From NCBI GenBank assembly GCA_031262065.1, contig JAISIK010000017.1:1-49751 (forward strand): a stretch of DNA of 49,751 nt, given 5' to 3'. The notes under the pieces are model-generated. The model was given only the letters and a program-made list of their open reading frames with translations, was not told where the DNA came from and ran no database searches. Made by a program: the position numbers and the translations under genes. Origin of the DNA: Oscillospiraceae bacterium. GTDB taxonomy: Bacteria > Bacillota > Clostridia > Oscillospirales > Oscillospiraceae. Shown here in pieces: positions 43,708 to 49,751 of this stretch (the stretch's first letter is position 1; each line of letters opens with the position of its first letter).

Positions 43708-44284
43708 GCTTCCGCCTCCCGCGCAGCAGCTTCGCAGCGAGAATTCCGGCAGTGACGGAGCATAAGGAGGTAATCCAGACTGCGGGCAGGATGTCGAAGG
43801 GCGCACTTGCGCCCGCTGCCGCGCGAACGGTGGCAACCGTCGTAGGAAGAAGCTGAATCGAGGCGGTGTTCATCACAATCAGCAGGCACATTTCGTCCGT
43901 CGCAGTTTCGCTGCCGGAAAGAACCTTCATGCGCTTTACCGCGTTGATGCCCATCGGCGTGGCGGCATTTCCCAGCCCCATCAAATTGGCGGAAACGTTC
44001 GCGCTGAGATAGCCCATGGCAGCCTCGTCGCGCGACGCGTTCGGAAACAGTCTGCGAAATACGGGGCGCATCAGATGCGCAAGTTTTTTAGACAAACCCG
44101 CGCGTTCCATCACGCGGGCAACGCCGCTCCACAGGCACAAAGCCCCGGCAAGCGACAGGCTCAGGGTAATTGCAGCGCTTGCACCCTCCATAAGCGCGGG
44201 CGAGAGCGTGCCGAAGCTGCCTTTGAGCAAGCTCGAAAAGACCGAAAGCACCAGCATCCCCACCCAAACATATGCCATGACCAT
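43700..44284 (-). CDS. spmA: Spore maturation protein A
   Basis: 194 residues, Gate-type membrane protein: ALMEGASAAITLSLSLAGALCLWSG and YLSANVSANLMGLGNAATPMGI are family signatures. Paired with spmB. Start at ATG 44284, nine bases after GAGGGG, giving the family length. The presence of this pair suggests an endospore former or a recent descendant of one. Confidence 0.94.
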   Translation of the reverse strand: MVMAYVWVGMLVLSVFSSLLKGSFGTLSPALMEGASAAITLSLSLAGALCLWSGVARVMERAGLSKKLAHLMRPVFRRLFPNASRDEAAMGYLSANVSANLMGLGNAATPMGINAVKRMKVLSGSETATDEMCLLIVMNTASIQLLPTTVATVRAAAGASAPFDILPAVWITSLCSVTAGILAAKLLRGRRKHA

Positions 44285-44343
44285 AGCATGCACCCCCTCG
44301 GGACAATCTATGGTTTCCCGCAGCAGCTTATGCGCAAAAGCCA

Positions 44344-44373
44344 TTGACAAGGACGGGGGCAATGCGGTAGTAT
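44344..44373 (+). promoter_or_regulatory. Promoter of the AbrB-type gene
   Basis: Consensus TTGACA (44344-44349), 18 bases, TAGTAT (44368-44373), about 20 bases before ATG 44392. Confidence 0.6.
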
Positions 44374-44391
44374 ACGATGTGAGGTGGTACG

Positions 44392-44640
44392 ATGAAAAAA
44401 GCGGCGATGGTACGCAGGGTCGATGAACTGGGGCGCATTGTGCTGCCCATTGAGTTGCGGCGTACGCTGGATATTGAGGAGCGCGATTTGCTGGAGATTC
44501 ATCTGGATAAGGACTGCATTCTCCTGCGAAAATACATGCCCTGCTGTACGTTTTGCGGCGCAGAGCGCGGACTGCAGGAGTATCGGGGCAAGCAGCTTTG
44601 CCAAAAATGCTTGCAGGAACTGGCAGAGCGTGTAGAATAA
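44392..44640 (+). CDS. AbrB/SpoVT-family regulator with C-terminal zinc ribbon
   Basis: 82 residues. Residues 1-47 form a SpoVT-AbrB swapped-hairpin DNA-binding domain (VRRVDELGRIVLPIELRRTLDIEERDLLEI). The remainder has two CxxC pairs (CTFCG at 52-56 and CQKC at 70-73), a small zinc ribbon, in place of the usual AbrB multimerisation domain. Such proteins tune the transition state and sporulation. Divergent from spmA. The 3' stop codon lies inside the terminator stem. Confidence 0.85.
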   Translation: MKKAAMVRRVDELGRIVLPIELRRTLDIEERDLLEIHLDKDCILLRKYMPCCTFCGAERGLQEYRGKQLCQKCLQELAERVE

Positions 44641-44684
44641 ACTGAGGGCGCATTCGTTGGAATGCGCCCTCAGTTTATTATTTT
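44638..44684. terminator. Bidirectional terminator overlapping the stop codon
   Basis: 18-base perfect stem, arms 44638-44655 and 44660-44677. Its first three bases are the TAA stop of the AbrB-type gene, and the other end touches the stop of the MFS gene at 44678. TTATTTTA follows on the plus strand. Confidence 0.92.
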
Positions 44685-45844
44685 ACGCCGACGGTTTGTT
44701 CTACGCGTTCGGTGGCTGCGAAAACAAGCAGCATGCCCACAGCGGAAATGGCTATCATTACCAAAAGAAGCGTGCGCACATCGAAACGGTCAACAAGCGT
44801 GCCGGAAATCAGCAGCGAAACGAGTGCCCCTACGGTATTCGATGCGCCGAGATAGGTCTGCCCCTTGACCACGTCGCGCGCGGGGATAATCGTGCCGACG
44901 TAGTACACAGAAGCGATTGCGAACAGCGCGAAGCCCAGAATTTGCGCAAGCTGCGCGGCGTAAAGCCCCCAAATCCCCGGCAGAAGCAAGGACAGCGCGA
45001 TGCGCAGGGTAAAAAACACACCCGAAAGTTTCAGCCAGAAATCGCACTGTTTGCGCCTGAGCATTTTGACAAACAGAAACATGACGGGCAGCTCGACAAG
45101 GGCTGCAAGCATAATCGCCGTGCCCTGCGCGTTGCCGTCGCCCTTGAATTCTGCAATGCGGAACATGGTGTTCGACAGCGCGTTATGCCCGATATACAGC
45201 AGCGTTGTGCCGATCAAAAAGAGCATATAGCGCCCGTGATTGCGCACAAAAGCAAGCGCGCCGGAGGCTGCCTCGCGCTTTGCGCCGACAAGAGAGGATT
45301 GTTCGCGGTAGAGGGCGACGGAAAGCAGCAGCGGCACGCAGATACCCGCCGCGAAAATCGGCACGAAACTGACGCCAAAACGGGAAATTCCCCAATTCGT
45401 TATCTGCGCCGTCACGCCGAAGGAAACCGAGCCGATGCCGCGCGAAACGCCGAAATTGATGCGCTCGCCTGCGCGGATGCTTGCCATCGCCAAGGCGTTG
45501 GAAAACGACGGCAGAATCTGCAAGAAGACGCAGGCTGCGGCGTAGGCAAGGGTCGTGAGCCAAACGGCGCTTCTGAGAAAGGGAAGCGCCGCGCTGCATA
45601 GGAGCATCCCGAAACTCGCAAGTAAGAGCACCTGCCGCACGCGCAGACCCGTGCGGTCGGTTACGGCGGTTAAAAGCGGCTGGGCTGCGAAGGACAGCGC
45701 GGTTGCCACGCCGAGAAGCAGCCCCGCCCTCGTGTCGCTCAGACCGATGCCCACCAAATAGCGGTTGGCATACGAAAACACAATGCCGTATGCCCCCCAA
45801 ATCCCTGCCTGCATCAGCGTGTAAAGCGGCGCGTTTCGTTTCAT
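44678..45844 (-). CDS. MFS transporter, LacY/RafB-like
   Basis: About 388 residues, twelve hydrophobic helices. GIVFSYANRYLVGIGLSDTRAGLLLG at helices 1-2 and the conserved loop AVTDRTGLRVRQVLL (D-R-x-G-R-R type) between helices 2 and 3 are MFS hallmarks; overall it resembles sugar-H+ symporter families. Substrate unknown. Start 45844 fits GAGG; an ATG at 45856 overlaps the stop of the upstream DUF3810 gene (ATGA) and is possible. Cotranscribed with that gene. Confidence 0.86.
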   Translation of the reverse strand: MKRNAPLYTLMQAGIWGAYGIVFSYANRYLVGIGLSDTRAGLLLGVATALSFAAQPLLTAVTDRTGLRVRQVLLLASFGMLLCSAALPFLRSAVWLTTLAYAAACVFLQILPSFSNALAMASIRAGERINFGVSRGIGSVSFGVTAQITNWGISRFGVSFVPIFAAGICVPLLLSVALYREQSSLVGAKREAASGALAFVRNHGRYMLFLIGTTLLYIGHNALSNTMFRIAEFKGDGNAQGTAIMLAALVELPVMFLFVKMLRRKQCDFWLKLSGVFFTLRIALSLLLPGIWGLYAAQLAQILGFALFAIASVYYVGTIIPARDVVKGQTYLGASNTVGALVSLLISGTLVDRFDVRTLLLVMIAISAVGMLLVFAATERVEQTVGVK

Positions 45845-45852
45845 AGAATACC

Positions 45853-46920
45853 TCATTTTATCGACTGAAAGTACCAGATGGCAAGCAAATCCACGACTTC
45901 GCCGTAGGACTGCCTGCCGGTATCGACAGAAAATGCTTTCAGGTAGGAGTCATAAATCTTATCTGTCACTTTCGAGACCTTCTCGTCTTCCATTTCGCGG
46001 TTGTGCGTGACTGCCGCCGTGCAATCGGCGATCACCGCAGGCGACGCCTGCGCCCAAAGCTGCGTCGCGGCGTCGGGATCGACCCTGTAGAGCGCGTTGT
46101 AGCAGTATATAAACGCGCTGTAGTACCCCGAATAGCGGAAATCCGCCCGTGGACTTGCCTCGCAGGCAAGGAAGGCTGCAAAATTTGCCTCGTCTTCGCG
46201 GGCGAATGCCATCCGATGCCCGATTTCGTGGCACATGGTGAAGGGCAGCGAGGCTGTGAATGTGCCCGTATTCACGCCGCTTTCGCCCGTGAAGGCGATA
46301 AAAACGCCGGTTGTGCCGGTTTTTCCGAGGAGTTTACTGCTCAGGAGCTTTTTTACGCGGACGGTCGAGCCGCTGAAGCAGTCGTAATCCTGCGCCAATC
46401 GCGCGTAGCCTTCGCCCGCAGCCTCCGCCAGCGCGGAGAAATCGCCCGGCAGCATCACGCCGTCCGCGCCGCGCGCAACATCGGGCGCGGTTTCGTTCGC
46501 CATAGATAGGTAGTAGGCGGTTGCCTCACGCAGCTGCGCGGGCGTGTATTGCTGCGCCTGCAGGTCCATGCGCCGCGTCATGGAGGGCGCGAGGTAGTTC
46601 AGCCCCCACACGGCAACGAAGAAAAAAACAGCCGCGCAAGCGCATACAAGCGTGCCCGTTATCCAGCGCACAAGGCGTTTTTTCATTATCGCGCGAACGA
46701 GCGACACGAAAAACCACAGCACAAGCCCCACGAGGGCAATCTCCCAAACGGCAAAGGGGACGAGCGCCGTAATGCCCGCCAAAACGCCCAAGCACCAACG
46801 CGAAACCTGCGGATAAAAGGAGAAAAAGAAGGATTTCCACTGCGTCGCTGCAAGCAGCAAAAGCCCTGTAACCGCAAGGAAAACGCCCGCGGAAATGAGC
46901 CTGCGAATCGGTTTGATCAT
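45853..46920 (-). CDS. DUF3810 membrane protein with zinc protease-like HEIGH motif
   Basis: 355 residues. Three hydrophobic segments near 8-25, 40-75 and 95-118, then a soluble domain with CHEIGHRMAFAREDEANFAAFLAC: the HExxH of zinc metalloproteases with a Glu about 15 residues on, typical of DUF3810. AAGGAGG gives start 46920, just outside a MITE-like element. Whether it is an active peptidase is not known. Confidence 0.85.
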   Translation of the reverse strand: MIKPIRRLISAGVFLAVTGLLLLAATQWKSFFFSFYPQVSRWCLGVLAGITALVPFAVWEIALVGLVLWFFVSLVRAIMKKRLVRWITGTLVCACAAVFFFVAVWGLNYLAPSMTRRMDLQAQQYTPAQLREATAYYLSMANETAPDVARGADGVMLPGDFSALAEAAGEGYARLAQDYDCFSGSTVRVKKLLSSKLLGKTGTTGVFIAFTGESGVNTGTFTASLPFTMCHEIGHRMAFAREDEANFAAFLACEASPRADFRYSGYYSAFIYCYNALYRVDPDAATQLWAQASPAVIADCTAAVTHNREMEDEKVSKVTDKIYDSYLKAFSVDTGRQSYGEVVDLLAIWYFQSIK

Positions 46921-46934
46921 GGGAAGCCTCCTTA

Positions 46935-47094
46935 TATTACCTCGCGCCCGAACAGTAGACAATCTATGCGGGTGCTTTTCCCGCCACTCTTCGTTCTCGT
47001 CCTTGCCTTGCGTCAGCAAACCTGCGTCCTCCGCCTCGATTGGCAGAAAAATCCCTCCGCCTATTCTTGCCGACTGTTCGGGTGCGGGGTAATA
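46935..47094. mobile_element. MITE-like element with 22-base terminal inverted repeats
   Basis: Ends 46935-46956 and 47073-47094 are inverted copies matching at 20 of 22 bases (ACTGTTCGGG... inner side, GGTAATA at the tips) and both tips carry TA, as expected for a TA target duplication. The 160-base element has no gene, contains a GCGGG/CCCGC hairpin and fills the spacer between the DUF3810 and M20 genes. No transposase is in the window, so it would depend on one elsewhere. Confidence 0.6.
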
Positions 47095-47103
47095 GCGTCG
47101 GAA

Positions 47104-48162
47104 TTACAATAGCGCGCGGAAGAGCGAAAGCCCCGTTTCCAGCACCGACTCGTCAAAGTCGAAATGCGGGCTGTGCAGAGGCTCGCCGCCTGTGCCGAGC
47201 AGAAAAAATACGCCCGGGACGCGCCTTTGGTACTCGGAAAAGTCCTCGGTCAGATAGGTTGGCTGCGTTTGGGCAATCGGGAAGCGCGCGCGCGCCTGCG
47301 CAAGTAGCGCAGCGTCATTTGCCATCGGCGGGTAGCCGCAGCTTCGCGTTGGGACAATTTCGCAGCCGGTTTGCGCAGCAATTTTCTTTGCAATTGCCTG
47401 CGCCTTTGCCCAAATATCTTCAAACAGCGCATCGTCAAAGCAGCGAATCGAGCCTTCCAAAGAGGAGAAATCACTCACGGCGTTTCGCACGCTGCCGCTT
47501 TCCAGCTTGCCGAAGCGCAGTAGGCAGTTTGTGCCCTGCACCAGATCATACAGCGCCTGCACAAGGCGCACGGAGGCAAGCAGCGCGTCTGCGCCGTCTT
47601 CATAGCGCGCCAGATGCACACTGCGCCCATAAATCTTCATTGTCAGCTCGACGGAACGCGCCATCATGCCGCCCGCCATCGAGGAAACGGTGTTTTTCTC
47701 CAGCTCCGGCCACAGGTGCAGCCCGTAGATACGCGTAACGTTATATTTCTCAAAAATTCCCGTTTCGCAGATTTCCAGTGCCCCGCCGGAGGATTCTTCC
47801 GCCGGCTGAAATACCAGAAGCACGTTGCGAGAAGCCTCTTCGGGGTGCGCCGAAAGATGCTGCGCAAGCCCCAAGACGATCGCCATATGCCCGTCGTGCC
47901 CGCAGGCGTGCATGCACCCTAGATGCGTTGATGCATAGGGCGCGTCCGTTTGCTCCGCGATTGGCAGCGCGTCCATATCGCTGCGGAAGGCGATCGTCTC
48001 CGCTTTTCCGAAGTCAAAATAGGCGCAGACCGCGTCGCCGCAGGGCGCAAGAAGCGTGCAGGGAAGGCTTTCCAGCACTTTGCGCAGATAGGCTGCCGTT
48101 TTCGGCAGCGTTTTGTCGAGTTCCGGGATTTGGTGCAGCGCGCGGCGATATTCAGAAAGCAT
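47104..48162 (-). CDS. M20 family amidohydrolase
   Basis: 352 residues, M20D-type amidohydrolase. N-terminus RALHQIPELDKTLPKTAAYL, metal-binding RSDMDALPI and the HACGHDGHMA motif, FQPAEESSGGALEIC, and PHFDFDE at the end. Relatives act on hippurate, indole-acetyl-amino acids, N-acetyl-diaminopimelate or N-acyl amino acids. A shortened RHQIPE-type N-terminus but otherwise complete. The substrate is not determined. Confidence 0.9.
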   Translation of the reverse strand: MLSEYRRALHQIPELDKTLPKTAAYLRKVLESLPCTLLAPCGDAVCAYFDFGKAETIAFRSDMDALPIAEQTDAPYASTHLGCMHACGHDGHMAIVLGLAQHLSAHPEEASRNVLLVFQPAEESSGGALEICETGIFEKYNVTRIYGLHLWPELEKNTVSSMAGGMMARSVELTMKIYGRSVHLARYEDGADALLASVRLVQALYDLVQGTNCLLRFGKLESGSVRNAVSDFSSLEGSIRCFDDALFEDIWAKAQAIAKKIAAQTGCEIVPTRSCGYPPMANDAALLAQARARFPIAQTQPTYLTEDFSEYQRRVPGVFFLLGTGGEPLHSPHFDFDESVLETGLSLFRALL

Positions 48163-48221
48163 AGACGCACCTCCAATACCTGTATTTTACACGATGCAAA
48201 GCGCTTTTGCAAGCGGCTGAA

Positions 48222-48481
48222 ATAGTACGAGGCGGGGATTTCCCCGCCTGAGACTGTCAAAGAAGTGCTTTGCACTTCTTTGACAAAAGGGCTTGCGGTC
48301 AGACCCGCGACTCGATGTCCGCCTATAGCGAACATCTCGTCACTCTCTGACCGATAAGTATTTTCCACGACGTACACGCCGCCGCGGAAAATGATTTGGA
48401 TATTATTCGCCGCCTCCGGGCGGCGAACTCTACGAGGTTTTTAGACAAGCTGAGGCGGGGATTTCCCCCGCCTCGTACTAT
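48222..48481. mobile_element. MITE-like element with 16-base perfect terminal inverted repeats
   Basis: ATAGTACGAGGCGGGG at 48222-48237 and its exact reverse complement at 48466-48481 bound 260 bases without a gene. Inside are a 14-base stem (48255-48268 with 48272-48285), a GATGTCCGC/GCGAACATC hairpin, a CGCCGCC/GGCGGCG hairpin and near-copies of the 5' segment GAGGCGGGGATTT at both ends. The structure-rich layout suggests a non-autonomous mobile element or an intergenic repeat family. Confidence 0.6.
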
Positions 48482-48488
48482 GAAAATA

Positions 48489-49691
48489 TCATGTTCCCGC
48501 GGCGGAGACATAGCTTGCGAAGGTGCCGATGCCTGTATAGCGCGAGATATAGTAGCGGTTGACCAAGAAGGGATCGTCCGATGTGTTATACAGCCCCCCG
48601 ACCATCTTCAGCCCGAAATTGTAATATTCGGCAGCAATTTCCAACGATAAGTTGCTGTATTTTCCCGTTGGATAGCACAAGACGGACGGCTCTTTCCCCG
48701 TCAGGCGCGTAAGCGCGAGCTTCGAGTCCGCCATTTCGCGGATCAGGCGCTCTTCGCCCATGGAATCGAGGTATTCATGCGTAACGGTATGGCTCTGGAT
48801 GGACACCAGACCCGAATCGGACAGTTCGCGAATTTGCGCCTCAGTCATCTTGTTCGATGTGCCGATTGCGCTGGTAATGATAAAGACGGTTGCCTTCACA
48901 TTGTATTTTTGCAGCAGGGGGAAAAGCTCCGTGTAGTTGTCGTCGTAGCCGTCGTCGAAGGTCAAAATTACGGGCTTGTCGTAGTCCTCTACATGTGCCA
49001 AATCCTCAAACCAGATGGGGTCATAGCCGTTTTCGACCAGATATGCCAGCTGGGCTTCCATGTCGGCGGGGCTGACAAACAGCTCCGCAATGCCCCACAT
49101 ATTGTCGCTCACCGCGTGGTACATCAGCACCGGGACATTGACATCTTCGGGAACGCTGAATTCCTTCGCGCCGGGCGTGATATACAGCTTCCCGAACTCC
49201 TCGTCGTAAAACGTGCTGAAATCCAGCGCCTGCGCCAGCTCCATAAGCGGCAGATATAACTGCCCGTCGTGCAGGAACGGCGCAAAGTCGAGGGTATGGG
49301 CTTCTGCGTTTAGCGTAATTTTGCGCTCGTCCGCCGTGAAGCTGGCAGGAATTGCGCCGTAGAACCGGGCGCTGTCGGCGTTTGCAGAAAAGCCCAAGCG
49401 CATGGCAGAGGCAAAATCCGCAGCGCGAACAAAGACGTTTTCCTCCACAATTGCGACTGTAAGCAACGTGCCGTTTAAGAAGACGGATTCTTCTTCAAAG
49501 AGCAGCTCCGGGGTCGGCTCGGTGGGTTCTTCCGTAGGCGGTTCGGTGGATTCGGTGGGCTTGACGGTGGGCTGGGTCGGGCCTTCGGTGGGCGCGGTGT
49601 TCGCAGCGCCGGGAAGGTCGCCAAAGCGAAACAGCGCGATAAGAAAGAGAATCAGCACAAGGATCAGCAGTATGACAATGGCTTTTTTCAT
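48489..49691 (-). CDS. Membrane-anchored polysaccharide deacetylase
   Basis: 400 residues. One N-terminal transmembrane anchor (5-24), a Thr/Pro/Glu linker (about 30-65), a copper-amine-oxidase-N-like stalk domain (about 68-180) and a carbohydrate esterase 4 (NodB) domain (about 188-395): PVLMYHAVSD, TFDDGYDDNY with the metal Asp, SHTVTHEYL with the metal His pair, LCYPTGKYS. It removes acetyl groups from wall polysaccharide outside the cell. AGGGGGGAA lies upstream. The last 60 bases of the window hold no further gene. Confidence 0.92.
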   Translation of the reverse strand: MKKAIVILLILVLILFLIALFRFGDLPGAANTAPTEGPTQPTVKPTESTEPPTEEPTEPTPELLFEEESVFLNGTLLTVAIVEENVFVRAADFASAMRLGFSANADSARFYGAIPASFTADERKITLNAEAHTLDFAPFLHDGQLYLPLMELAQALDFSTFYDEEFGKLYITPGAKEFSVPEDVNVPVLMYHAVSDNMWGIAELFVSPADMEAQLAYLVENGYDPIWFEDLAHVEDYDKPVILTFDDGYDDNYTELFPLLQKYNVKATVFIITSAIGTSNKMTEAQIRELSDSGLVSIQSHTVTHEYLDSMGEERLIREMADSKLALTRLTGKEPSVLCYPTGKYSNLSLEIAAEYYNFGLKMVGGLYNTSDDPFLVNRYYISRYTGIGTFASYVSAAGT

Positions 49692-49751
49692 GGCAGTTCC
49701 CCCTGTGAATGATAGTTTATTTCTCTTCCAAAATTTTATTCAGTTCGTGCA

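Noticed and set aside
1-49751. tRNA or rRNA genes, prophage or integrase genes
   Set aside because: No cloverleaf, CCA-type end, rRNA segment, integrase or phage structural protein was seen in the spacers or frames.

Overview
The window looks like a chromosome segment of a Gram-positive, anaerobe-type Clostridia member, most likely in the Oscillospiraceae/Ruminococcaceae range. Evidence: spore-maturation genes spmA/spmB, S-layer homology domains, a type III topoisomerase, clostridial-style AroA and AroC motifs, GC-rich coding sequence with A/G-rich Shine-Dalgarno sites, and no sign of an outer-membrane system. The genus cannot be read from the sequence. Most of it is ordinary, tightly packed chromosome with a few accessory islands.

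Left end (1-2600): an AT-rich two-gene block on the minus strand that I read as a type II Thoeris anti-phage system (ThsA with two membrane helices plus a macro domain, ThsB TIR-like), with its own promoter, then bioY. 2600-7100: an S-layer-anchored caspase-fold protease-like protein and an HtrA serine protease. 7100-9250: a gene-poor stretch with a lipoprotein stub, two small unknown genes, aroQ and a decayed CRISPR array with no cas genes.

9300-17130 (minus strand): one aromatic amino-acid operon, aroF-tyrA-aroB-aroA-aroC-pheA-aroE/aroK (fused). With aroQ just beyond the CRISPR array it encodes every step from DAHP synthesis to chorismate and on to the prephenate branch. Upstream of aroF lies what I consider the best find in the window: a 28-codon Phe/Tyr-rich leader peptide followed by a terminator hairpin and a competing antiterminator sequence, which is a textbook transcription attenuator in a Gram-positive context.

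17150-25350: transport (MATE pump; TetR with a divergent MacB-type ABC pair; an ABC exporter) and a uridine-kinase-like P-loop kinase. 25430-31120: DEAD-box helicase with DprA, glmS, and an ECF sigma factor with a membrane partner. 31120-37650: acetyltransferase and DUF2156 genes facing mnmA across two promoters that share one -35 hexamer, then a cyclophilin lipoprotein, topB and an SPFH protein. 37690-38840: rpsF-ssb-rpsR. 38900-44300: a three-gene peptidoglycan-binding/SpoIID-like operon, argS, spmA-spmB. 44340-49700: an AbrB-type regulator, MFS transporter, DUF3810 protease-like protein, M20 amidohydrolase, polysaccharide deacetylase, and two small non-coding elements with terminal inverted repeats that look like MITEs.
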